A stretch of DNA of 64,000 bases from Paralvinella palmiformis (taxonomy: Eukaryota > Annelida > Polychaeta > Terebellida > Alvinellidae). Of this stretch, positions 25,865 through 36,349 are shown in pieces (position 1 is the stretch's first letter; each line of letters starts with the position of its first letter). Position numbers and translations under genes: made by a program. The DNA lies in NCBI GenBank assembly GCA_025642065.1, contig JAODUP010000035.1, positions 62,001 through 126,000 on the forward strand, in the 5' to 3' direction. The notes beneath the pieces were generated by a model. The model did not search any database and was not told the origin of the DNA. It saw only the letters and a list, made by a program, of their open reading frames with translations.

Positions 25865-27290
25865 CTACCTTTAAACTAATAGAATACAATCATCATTTCC
25901 TAGCATTGCATTTCAATATAGAGTCATTGTCAGTGAAATTTGATAAGCTGAAGCTAGTACCATCAGATCTGCAAAATCAAGGTATCAAACCTGATTTTAT
26001 TAATTTTACTAAATCATGTCAACGGGATGGAATTATAAGTCTTTTTGGTTTGCCAGGTTACAATGTTATATATAAATAAATTGCATAAATATGTGAAGAG
26101 GTAGTGTTAGAATGAATGATAAAACATGTATACATCAAACATTTGCAACAAACAATATAAAATTCTATAGAAATAGCTGACCACTTTAGACTTTATAACT
26201 GAAATAAATTACACGAAATACCTGCCCCTGCTGAGAATTCCAGTTATCACTGACCCAACAACAGACCATGAATTTGACACTTTATTAATTTTTTAATGAC
26301 ATCCTCTGATCCCAATGAAATTTTTGTTCTGAGAGTTCTTAAGCCCAATAAAAGCACCGGTCATGATAATCTGAGTATTTATTTCCTTAAATCGACTGAT
26401 GAAAAGATTACACCACCAAATAATATACTGATCAATAAATCCCTACAAACTGGGGTTTTTCCAGATACACTAAAAACTGCTAAAGTGATTCCAACATACA
26501 AGAATAAGGCCAAAGATAACATTTCTAATTATAGGCCTATCTCGATGTTACCATCTGTGTGCAAAATACTTGAAAGAACAATACATAAAAGAATACATCT
26601 CTTTCTAAAATTCCATGATTCACTTTATAGCCATCAGCTTGGTTTTACATGCAAGCACAGCACTATTGACATTTACACCATTAGGAGATAATGAATCGAC
26701 CATAGCTGTGTATTTAGATCTTGTTACTGATACATGTAAATCATTAGGAGATAATGAATCGACCATAGCTGTGTATTTAGATCTTGTTACTGATACATGT
26801 AAATCATTAGGAGATAATGAATCGACCGTAGTTGTGTATTTAGATCTTGTTACTGATACATGTAAATCATTAGAAGATAATGAATCGACCATAGCTGTGT
26901 ATTTAGATCTTGTTACTGATACATGTAAATCATTAGAAGATAATGAATCGACCGTAGCTGTGTATTTAGATCAAACGGAACTTTTTAACACAATTGATCA
27001 CAAAATTTTATTGAAGAAACTATACTTTTATGGCATGAGCAGCAATGCTTTAGACTAGTTCTACAGCTACCTCGACAATAGAAAACTATGTCCACTATGT
27101 GGGAAGTGATTCCTACACCGAGATTATTAAATGTGGTGTTTCACAAGGTTCAGCACTTGGACTATTACAATTCATTATTTACACAAATGACTTTCCTGGA
27201 TGATAAAACTTGACCAAATCATTATTAATCATAGATCATTAGATGACACAACAGTTTACTTATCATCTAAAAATATCCCCCATCTGTACT
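25865..27290 (+). pseudogene. LINE-type non-LTR retrotransposon remnant (endonuclease and reverse transcriptase fragments)
   Basis: At 25900-26079 an AP-endonuclease start is readable (HFNIESLSVKFDKLKL, ISLFGLPGYNVIYK). At 26296-26691 a reverse-transcriptase segment follows (LKPNKSTGHDNLS, ISNYRPISMLPSVCKILER, HQLGFTCKHST). Motif A with its flank (AVYLD, TIDHKILLKKLYFYG) is at 26930-27055, motif B (CGVSQGSALG) near 27132-27165, and motif C as LDDTTVYLSS near 27238-27270. A stop at 27056 and frame changes make it non-functional. The order is that of CR1/Jockey-like LINEs, with the central part of the endonuclease lost. Confidence 0.85.
26681..26972 (+). repeat. 63-bp tandem repeat (about 4.6 copies) inside the LINE reverse transcriptase
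   Basis: Units start at 26681, 26744, 26807, 26870 and 26933, each exactly 63 bases and so 21 codons, keeping the reading frame. The unit translates as L-G/E-DNEST-I/V-A-VYLDLVTDTCKS. It is the segment spanning reverse-transcriptase motif A and the sequence just before it. Copies differ at a few bases. Confidence 0.92.
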
Positions 27291-27599
27291 TAACACGATG
27301 AACTTCACAAACTAACTATTACTTAATGTATCCAAAACAAATTTAATGTTATTTTCATATCAAGAATAACAATACACCAACAAAGATCTTCAACTATCAG
27401 ACAGCATTAATAATATATATTTAATAAAGCAACCTTTCTAGCAGGAGCCATTCAAAGGCACTGTGTCAGTGATAACTCAAATAAAATGCCTGTAAAAACC
27501 CAATAAACAATACTTCATTTAATAGTTAACTGTGAAAGCAACCGTTGAATAAGTGTTTATAGAATGAATTTAAAATTGTCAAGAGATGACACAGCTACA

Positions 27600-27807
27600 A
27601 CACTAAAACTACAATCACCACATGACTTGAGTAGAGACACAGACACCTGCAGTAGTATCTGACTGGATGATCTAAGTTTCCGAGGTGATTTTCTAATGAA
27701 CACCAGTTCACAGAGGTATTCCAATTAATTAATATCCCAATTAACAGAGGGTTATAATAGTCTATACAAGAAGTAATAAAAGCATGGACTAGAGTAACAA
27801 GTGCTTT

Positions 27808-27816
<9 letters not shown>
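27600..27816 (-). pseudogene. LINE 3' coding fragment, minus strand
   Basis: The minus-strand translation includes LVHAFITSCIDYYNPLLIG, the conserved segment after the reverse transcriptase in CR1/Jockey-type LINEs (usually A-x-x-x-S-R-I-D-Y-C-N-S-L-L). It is cut at its upstream end by an (AT)n run (27811-27839). A second partial copy of the same stretch, also minus, is at 28352-28400. Confidence 0.65.
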
Positions 27817-27844
<28 letters not shown>

Positions 27845-28489
27845 GGGCCTGAAAAATCCATTGCCCAGATATCCAGGGCAAGTATATTTTCATGCCAGGC
27901 TAGTACCGATCGCCGATCACTTGCCTGTTCGGGCAAGTACCTTTTTGAGATGAAAATTTGCCAAAAAACATTTATTTCTATACAAAATCAATTCCAAAGC
28001 CAATTTAAAAATATTTCCATAATAATTGTCTTTTTCCTGCTGCGTACCTGGTTGCGAGTCCCATGCTAAGCCAAGATTCCATATATGCGGCATGCAAATC
28101 TGAATGTGTATGCAACATTGCAGTAGCATATGCAACATCCATGTGTTTTGGACACCCCTCTCACCTGCTGACCCATTTTTCTTGTGAAGCCAGCCTTGAC
28201 AGCAAATTAGATGGTTGAATCCAGAAATATAGCCGATTTTAAAATAAATAATATTTTGGGATCAGGTAAAAATTTGTTGGAGAAGTGCATTTCCAATCTA
28301 CTTGCAATGGAGCAACTGAATTGAAAAAATATTGTTCTTGCCCCGATATGTATTAGTCTATACAAGAAGAAACAAAGGCATGGACCAGAGTAATAAGAGT
28401 CTTTAATAGTGTTATAAACTCTTTTCTATATCTTTCTGTTGTATATGTATTTATTCGGTCTTATTCAATTTTGTTGATGAACTTCTTAA

Positions 28490-28830
28490 AATAGCTAGTT
28501 ATAGAGCTACATCAAACGCCAGAAGTCTGCCATATAGAGACAGGTTAGAAGCCCTGAGACTCCCATTGTTGTGCTATCATAGGAGACAAGGCGACATGAT
28601 TCAAGTGTATAAGATCCTGAAGGGTATAGACAGGCTGGAATCTAACCTATTCTTCTCACTGGCTGACATATCAAACACCAGAGGGCATAGCCTCCAGCTA
28701 GTGAATCGCCGCTCAAGATCAAGTTACAAACTATTGGAACAGGTTACCAGAGCACATAGTAGACAGCCTTACATTAAATACATTCAAGTCACGATTAGAC
28801 AAACATTGGATTAAGGAGCGTTACAATCTG
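28490..28830 (+). pseudogene. LINE ORF2 C-terminal fragment, plus strand
   Basis: Translation gives LPYRDRLEALRLPLLCYHRR, GDMIQVYKILKGID, SNTRGHSLQLVNRRSR, then after a single-base frame change NRLPEHIVDSLTLNTFKSRL and DKHW. This is the typical C-terminal end of invertebrate non-LTR retrotransposon polyproteins. It points opposite to the fragments at 27600-28400, so at least two insertions are present. Confidence 0.82.
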
Positions 28831-28949
28831 CTGTGATCCATTTATTAAGAAATATCTACTCATCTAGAATAGATCTATCATCTAAGTAATCACTGAGTGA
28901 ATCAGACTTGAGTGACTTTTGACTTGGGTCTTGAGAAATTATTATTAAA

Positions 28950-29305
28950 TAGGGGAGAGGTGGGGAGGTTCGACCACCTTACACTTCATTGGTTTGATTT
29001 TAGTATACGAAATACAGCAATCAACAAGAAGTACTTTTCTGTCAGGCGCTTAATATTTAATGTTCTTAATAAGGCAATAATCACGTGATTTGTGACCCAA
29101 TTCAATGTCATAAATGTTATTTACATAAGCAAAGTGGTGTGAGGGGAGGTTCGCCCACACTGCAGGGCAGATCGACCACACATGGTGGGGATAATTGAAT
29201 TTTATTTGCGATGTGGACATCGCTTTCAACTAAAATTTGCTGTTTCTTATTATTCTTAATCTTTCAGTATTCACTTTTTGTTTCTTTTCATGATTTACAT
29301 ATCAG

Positions 29306-29342
<37 letters not shown>

Positions 29343-29962
29343 ATAATACTTTATAAATTAATGGATTTACAAGATGTAAAATTTGATTATAAATCTATAA
29401 CATCATTTATAATATTTAACATGGTACATTCGATGATGATGATGATGATGATTGATACTTTATGACCACTTTTATGCAAATGGTAGACTAAATAGGCCGA
29501 GCGACTTCCGAAGGTTATGAAGCGAAGTCAAAGTTGAAACACCCTTCAAATATGCCCATGCCAAAATTGGAATACGAGTGGTAGTGATATGTAGTCCAAC
29601 ACACTACCAACTAGACCACAGAGGCGCCCCTTCATCATTTCATAAAACTGATAATTCTTCATTTCAGCTCGTCCACAATTTGATTAATTTATTTGCAATA
29701 AATGAATATTACTATTTCATTTGTACAAAGAACAAAACTAAATATGCATAGCTAACTAACAACAAGTCAGAGAAAAGTCTACCACAATACAGGGCTTTAG
29801 GTCTGATGTAAATTAGGCTATAAAATGTCACATAATTGTCACATGATTCAGAAGGCTGTACCCGGAGAAAATGATCGTAAATGAATGTAATAAAAAAAGA
29901 ACAGGGATTTAATGTTGTGGTCCATTCTCCCCGCCTGGTCGAACCTCTCCACCTCTCCCCTA
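28950..29962. mobile_element. 1-kb non-autonomous inverted-repeat element
   Basis: The left end (TAGGGGAGAGGTGGGGAGGT, continuing TCGACCA) is repeated inverted at the right end (29935-29962) with about one mismatch in 27 bases. Related subterminal motifs occur inside (GAGGGGAGGTTCGCCCACAC at 29130-29150). No transposase is coded. It contains an (AT)n run at 29307-29340 and a nested SINE at 29463-29630. A dinucleotide TA duplication is possible but not decisive. Confidence 0.75.
29463..29630 (-). repeat. tRNA-derived SINE, family B, copy 1
   Basis: The minus strand begins GGGGCGCCTCTGTGGTCTAG and TTGGTAGTGTGTTGGACTAC, then a body with TTGACTTCGCTTCATAACCT. It is nested inside the inverted-repeat element at 28950-29962. 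Confidence 0.75.
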
Positions 29963-31095
29963 AGGCTAGTAGGGCCTAGATGTAGTAGATCTAATTGGTT
30001 CTTAAGTTATTAATTAAGCCTTTAAAATAAAGGCTTTAACTTTAAGGTAGATCTATTGACTATTACTTATTAGCTGTCAGCTTTCTTTTAATTAATTTAA
30101 TGGACCATTATTGTCAGAAATAGTAATTAATAGAAATCACAATCTCATTCATAAATCAGGAAAAACATACTTAGAGCTGTTTTTATTGTAAGCCGTTTAA
30201 CTTTTCCTTAAAGATCTAGGTCTAATAACACGCGTTTCGTCTGCCAATATGTTGTTTTTGGCCCTTGGTCAGTTCGTACCAGACAAATATAGTCCACCTT
30301 TATATTCGTACTCAACTTTGATCTTTCATCGAAATAATTATTGTTCAGGGATGTGTTTTCAATATAAGTATTTTGCTTCTTTCTGATATTCTCCTTAAAT
30401 TTAAAAATCGTACTATATATAAATTTCGAATGAAAATATAAAATAACTCTGTGATACTGAGTACAGATGTACAAAAATAGTCGTGATGTTCGTGATAATA
30501 GGTCTATAACTAGCTGTTTTTGGTTAATCCTTTGAATCACTAACACCATGTTCCGACTGTATCATCATCCGTATTGATGTATCCATTAAAGATAGCTGGT
30601 ATAAGACAATGGCATTACAATAACACTCTTCAGATCGTTTATCAAAAAGTAAAAATTCTAATTTGTCCACAATATATCGCATCTGTCTTTGTCTATTCCT
30701 GCATGAGATGCTTCTGTAAACTTATCAGAGATGGACATTTTCCATTTGCTTCTTGGGTGTTAACTCTGGAGTCTGTTGGTAACACAACGCCAAAAGCTTT
30801 TGCTTGCTTGCTTGTTGTTTTCGGGGAGAATCCCCACGCTGTCGCTTAATCAGCACGGTCTCTATATGTTGGAATGGTTGAGAAAACCCCTCCCCCACCA
30901 CTCACAGGGAAGCAGTGGGGAAATATGGAGCCGAAATACCAGAGTCACTGCCAGAGTGTTTTACGTCCTCAGGTGGTCTTTAACGTCCCCCTTTATTTTT
31001 AATAATTCAGAGGAGACTTTATGTTAATTGCCTAAGCAGTCCTATTTGTAGCTATTTTTCAGCTTGCTGTATCTTTCTTCAAACGTTATACCTAA

Positions 31096-31384
31096 ATTGC
31101 CCCAGTCTTCAACAGTCTGTTTCTACTACAACAACAAGTATCATGAAGTGACCCCGATTCAAACTGATAGCTTAATTTCTATTAGAAAACTGTCACCTGT
31201 GCTGAAGCAGACCGCTTCTGGACTAAAAAGGGATCAAAGATTCAAAAGGGCATTAATTCAGACGCTCAAGAATCAAGGCTATACCTTGCAACATAATAGA
31301 CCGGAACATTACCATCGCATCAAACCAAGTTCCACGTATTATGAATTATTTGAATTAATTTTCAACCTTATGACATCACTTTAA
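31096..31384 (+). CDS. Unrecognised coding-like segment, possible terminal exon
   Basis: Open for about 95 codons to a TAA at 31382, beginning at an acceptor-like TTGCCCCAG. The product is basic and polar (LKQTASGLKRDQRFKRALIQ, YTLQHNRPEHYHRIKP). No family is recognised. No convincing upstream exon is seen. It could be a relic of the same mobile DNA as the neighbouring P2X7-like piece. Confidence 0.25.
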
Positions 31385-31648
31385 AGGCCACAGGAAAAGA
31401 AATTTCATATTTTCGAAGGTAAACAATTATTTTATTTCCTTATCAGATGCACTACTCAAAAAACTAACCACCAGGCAATCATATTTCCATTAAAATGGTC
31501 CCTAAATCCTTAATTCCCGCAACTTTCACGAGCCATTGCTGGTGTGTATACTACGCTCGCTAGGGATTATCGTGTGACGTCATCTTTGACAAACATCATG
31601 TAGTGCCATAGCTTTGTTTACAAGTGTCATGACTAGTTGACAAACAAA

Positions 31649-31816
31649 ATGTCAGATTCAGACGAAAGTTTTGACATTCTCGGGGATAATAAGCCCTACA
31701 ACTTTGAACCACTCGCGAAAAAGGTCACAGACAGTATCAGTTGTGAACCCAGCGCAGCCTCCTGTGTCGCTGCCCCCAGTACACAACAAGAGTTAGATTT
31801 GTGTGTACCCTTTTGA
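31649..31816 (+). CDS. Small ORF (55 codons) resembling the N-terminus of invertebrate P2X7-C-terminal-like proteins
   Basis: Reads MSDSDESFDILGDNKPYNFE then PLAKK. An acidic start followed by PYxFEP is common at the start of the many P2X7-like, often transposon-associated, proteins of marine invertebrates. The Cys-rich part expected downstream was not found, so this could be an isolated first exon or a relic. The assignment rests on one short motif. Confidence 0.3.
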   Translation: MSDSDESFDILGDNKPYNFEPLAKKVTDSISCEPSAASCVAAPSTQQELDLCVPF

Positions 31817-32156
31817 ACTCTATTTTCGGCCTATTAGGGCATAAACGATTACGGTTGTGGCAATGTAATGTTCAGTTATTATCTTATTTTGTGGAATTAT
31901 TTTGTTGTAAACCAATAAAAAGATGCATTGATCTTTCAAAACCGAGGCATAACTAACAACACAAGCTCATATGGCATAACACGCAAAGCTTCATCCCTAT
32001 TTTCGGCCTAAGCAATAAAAAATTGTTTCTACGTCGGTATGACAAACCGCTTCTTTCAATTTAATAATAATGATAATTACAAACTTCTATAGCGCCAATA
32101 TCCTCGAAAAGAATCCAGCTTATTGACGCACTTAATACAGGGGTTGGACAATCTTT

Positions 32157-32380
32157 GGCTTCCTGGGTAGAGCATGAGAATATTTAGCTATAGCTACGGT
32201 CATTCTGTGCGGGGGGTCGCTGGTTCGCGGCTCGGTCGTGGCACTATAGTACGAGGAGTTTTTCATCCAGCCAGGCAACTGGCAAGGTTTTCTCCACCGA
32301 ATATGTCATATATTCTAAATTTGTTAGTGAAGGGAAGCTATACATTACAGACCATATGCGTCTCCCTTATTTGAGGTTGC
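32157..32380 (+). repeat. tRNA-derived SINE, family A, copy 2
   Basis: Head GGCTTCCTGGGTAGAGCATG, degraded box B (CTGGTTCGCGGCTC), and the same body (ATTACAGACCATATGCGTCT) as the copy at 22231-22430. Confidence 0.75.
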
Positions 32381-32918
32381 CACATACGTTAAAAACGGCC
32401 ATTTCGGCCATTATTATTATATATCTCATATTCAAGGTGCAGTGTAAAATTCATCAACAAATTTGAGTGCAGTTTGCTTTAGCATCAAGATGGCATTGGA
32501 ACTGGGTGGCTATTTTGTTTTACTGATTAATTTAGAACTGGCATGTGTCTGTATTTATAATAGGCCGATTATTGGGATAGGCTGAAATAGGGCATTAGCT
32601 GATATTTATTTGTGTTGTTATAAGCTTAATTAATAAGTCAACACGCTGGGCTTGAATGCATTTCCCTCTCCTTATCACATAACTTCATCTATCCGGTAGA
32701 TGGGGACTCCTGGATTATATATGTGTCCTATACAGGGATGTGTCCTCTTTGGTGGAACATCTACTATTTTTGTGAATAAATGAAATTTTACTTATTCACA
32801 AATGTGTGAACTGGTGAATCGTCATCAGTTTTCTCCAAAGATTACCCTATTATTGTTCATACATACCCGTTTTCTATTCAATTACTCCATCAAACTGCTG
32901 ATTCGTTTGGGCTAACCA

Positions 32919-33190
32919 TCATGCACGCTGTTTGACAAATATGGTTGGGATGGCATCTTCTGTGAGCCTGAGACTCTTCATGTCATATTCAGTTGATCGC
33001 GCCAAAGACGGTGAAATAACAAACATATACGTTCGTCAAAGTGTTTCCCGCAGAGCTTGCTGAGGCAAGTTGGCTTTCACTCTGTTAATGTTTCACAGCC
33101 AATCATGTAAACGAATCTTGTTTTGTGGAACGAATTCATACTCCATCCACTGGCAGACCCATTTGCACAATTATAAGCAGTACATTTAAC
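32919..33190 (-). pseudogene. THAP-domain remnant
   Basis: Minus-strand pieces in order: KCTAYNCANGSASGW, MNSFHKTR, SKLCGKHFDER and, after a frame change, SLRLTEDAIPTIF. These match the C-x-x-y-x-C, S-F-H, C-x-x-H-F and A-V-P-T-I-F landmarks of the THAP zinc finger. At least one stop and frame changes separate them, so it is a broken copy, probably from a P-element-like transposon or a THAP gene. Confidence 0.5.
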
Positions 33191-33199
33191 GCGTTTAAT

Positions 33200-36100
33200 A
33201 ATCAGAATATCGAATTCATAACAGAGGTTAAACTAGGCTACGATGAGTGTTTGCGTATGTTTGTCAAAGATGACGTCACATTCTGAATATTACTGCAGAT
33301 TCCCGATTAAAGCTGTGGCATATTTGTCCAAGTGAGATGCTAGCAAAGCAAGTTTTAAAACCACTGTAACTTTAATTCTAGAAAAATTCAAATATATCTC
33401 TGACTAATTTGAAAGACCTTTTCCTGTGACCTTTAAGCATTGAACAACCAGTTTTCTTTTAGAAACGGTTGTACGTGCTACTTCTTTGGATAATATTGTG
33501 TTAAAGGATATTTCTTAATATTTAAAATACCCGTTGAAGTCTCATATCTATATATGTGCAGTATAGACATCAGGTTTGATAAACATCATACAATTTTTAA
33601 ATAAAAAATTGGATATTTTAAATTTATTTAAATCGGATTAAAAATATTATATCATTTTATTTTAATAATCCATTATTTCATTAAAAATGCTGACGTTTCT
33701 GTTCTGCATTTATTAAATATCAAATATTCATGACACATATGAGGATAGATTTAATCATGCTTGACAATTGTGTTTTGGCGGTGTATGTGTACTAACCATC
33801 TGTACATTTATTGCATCTTTCTCAGATTCTGATGTCTATCTGATATATCTATCGACCTTTTTGATCCGCGTGGCTTGAACAGTTTGACACGTGACGATGA
33901 CATACGACATCCAGATCGTTTCCTATTGGGGTTAGTGGAGCCAACACCTAGCTGGAGCGAAACTAGCATCGTACTTCGTGTACGTAATCAAGACGTGTCT
34001 CCGCCACTAAGTAGACGCTTCGATGTTGTACTGCGTGTGTAAAAAAAGCCCCTGCTCATCCTTTCCACGTTCTTTATACTTGGTACGGCGACCAGCTTAA
34101 TTTCCCAGGGATGGTCGCCTTCCTATATAATATAGCCACACAATGTCTTGCCCGGCCATAGATATAATCACAAGTGCAAAGTCCAAAGCAGCAGTAAAGT
34201 TTCCATATTAACAATAGCAAGCTAGTTCTAATAATAATAATAGACAAGACATATCTCCAGCATGTATTTATCATGACCAATAAATAAAGCGCCTTATGAT
34301 TTTTTCAACTTCAAATCCATTTTTATAAAGTTATCACGTGTCAGTCTATTGTGTGGTTGCTGAAGGCTCATCTCCTATTGTCACCTCTGTTATTTAATAG
34401 GTTTTTATCAGATTTATGGTATGAATTAGAAAATATGAATCAGGGTTTACCCATTGACACTCACCAATACATAATTTTTACTGCTACTGTATCAAGCTTA
34501 CAACTTATATGTACTCTCTTAAAGTAGCGCTTTATATTTTGAATCAAGAAAACTCAACGTTTAATTGTAATCTGACTACTGCATAAAAATATGTGACAAA
34601 GAACCAATGTTTTATTTTGAATGATAGTTAAAAGCATAACACCAAATCAATTGAAATATTGGATGTTACCATTACCACAAATAACATATCAATATCCGTA
34701 TTACGAAATGTAAAAATAGCGTCGGTCTTTAGGCCCTTAGTTACGTTGACCCATTAGTGTGACTTTGGTGACTGTGATTGTAAATTAAACAAAATAAAAT
34801 CGAAATATCTATCCACAAGTATATATTATGGCTTTAATCAGTAGTTTGGAGGGGGGGGGGGGGTTCTTCATTTTTGGGGCAACTATTCTCTTTATTCTTT
34901 GTATGTCATCAACAATTGCAATTATGATGATCCCTTGAACAGAGAGATGAATGATAACAGACCTGAGTCTAATAACATAATGGAGATTCTTAGTTCCAGT
35001 GAGTATGTGTTTAATTACAATTGGTATATGTAAAATGAAACATTGGTTATATTGCATCTATATATTGCATTAAAAATTTCTTCTAAAAGACATTTACCAA
35101 TTTATGTATTCTTTTTAATTAATCGTATACTTATTTATTTATCTTTATAATTTTTTCATGAACCATAGCTAATAAAAATATAACACAACAAAATAGGTTT
35201 ATGGTATATTGATCAACAATTCAATTGTAGAAATCAAACTTTTTAAAGTTATGTAGCAATAACCAAGTGGCAAAAGACCAGGTGAGCAATTAATGAAAGG
35301 GCTATAGGACAACGGACCGATGTGGGTTATGAATCCGATACGGAATCTTACCCTTTTCAACCAAACCAACTATATAAAGTTTTGAATAATATGTTGCTAA
35401 TTTAAGTCTTAAATTCGCGAAGAAAAAAATATACGATACGGCGCTACAATTAACAGAGTTAGTAGTAATCCTGTGTTCACATCTCACACAACTAGTACAA
35501 TCACTAAATATAGCAATTGTTGATGATATGCTACGAAGGTTGGTTACGTAGGTCATTATTCCAGAGAATATGTTTAAAGCTAATTAATTCCCTTTAATTG
35601 ACTTATATTTGTGTACGATATATATACTATGATTATTTATATCTTCTGGTTAAACTGTACTTCATTGGTACAACAACACATCGAATACACAGTTAGGTTT
35701 TTCTCCTGTAGAGTGCACTTTTATCAAATATGTTGCATATACACTCGAGTAGTAAACATATACGCCGTGACAACTTTATCAGACCTTAATCAAATTGCTA
35801 AACGTACAATGTCGGTTCTGTTGATTAAATTAAGCAATATTTGATTTGTATTATACACGTTTACGTATTTTATTCATTATCTTGTGTTGCACGATACTGG
35901 CATTTGTATGTGTATATTATGATTCTCCAATCAAATTAAATACATAAAATACATGTTTGTGGTCTGGAGTTATAGATGGAATTGCTTCTATATTGATTGA
36001 TTTTCTTTCGTTTCATGATTCATGATCTATGATCTATGATCATGAAACGAGGATAGCACACGAAAGTGCGAGCACTTATTTCCTGCGTGGGCTTATTGAG

Positions 36101-36290
36101 TGTAATATATATAATAATAAACATACTAATGTATATTTATAAAGCGCCAAAACCAGGTAACCCTCCCCCCATCAGTTGAAACCCCTTCCAGTCAAAACCT
36201 GTTCCGGTCAAAACACCCTATTTAAAAAATAATCCCCAGTATCTTATACTTCCGTTGAAGTGGTTGCCGTAGTAACCACGAGTATCTGGG
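33200..36290. other. Intergenic, nothing recognised
   Basis: Only short frames in all six directions, poly-G at 34850-34863 and simple repeats. No domain motifs or splice-bounded frames were seen. Confidence 0.5.
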
Positions 36291-36301
36291 TTGGCGTACC
36301 C

Positions 36302-36306
36302 ACTGA

Positions 36307-36340
<34 letters not shown>

Positions 36341-36346
36341 TCAGTA
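36302..36346. repeat. Palindromic (AT)n mini-element flanked by a 9-bp direct repeat
   Basis: ACTGACCTA, then a (TA)n core, then TAGGTCAGTA, a near-perfect palindrome. It is bracketed by GGCGTACCC at 36293-36301 and 36347-36355, which looks like a target-site duplication. Confidence 0.7.
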
Positions 36347-36349
36347 GGC

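Noticed and set aside
26620..26892. 90-codon minus-strand frame with repeated DSLSPNDLHVSVTRS
   Set aside because: It is the antisense reading of the 63-bp tandem repeat in the LINE and has no independent support.
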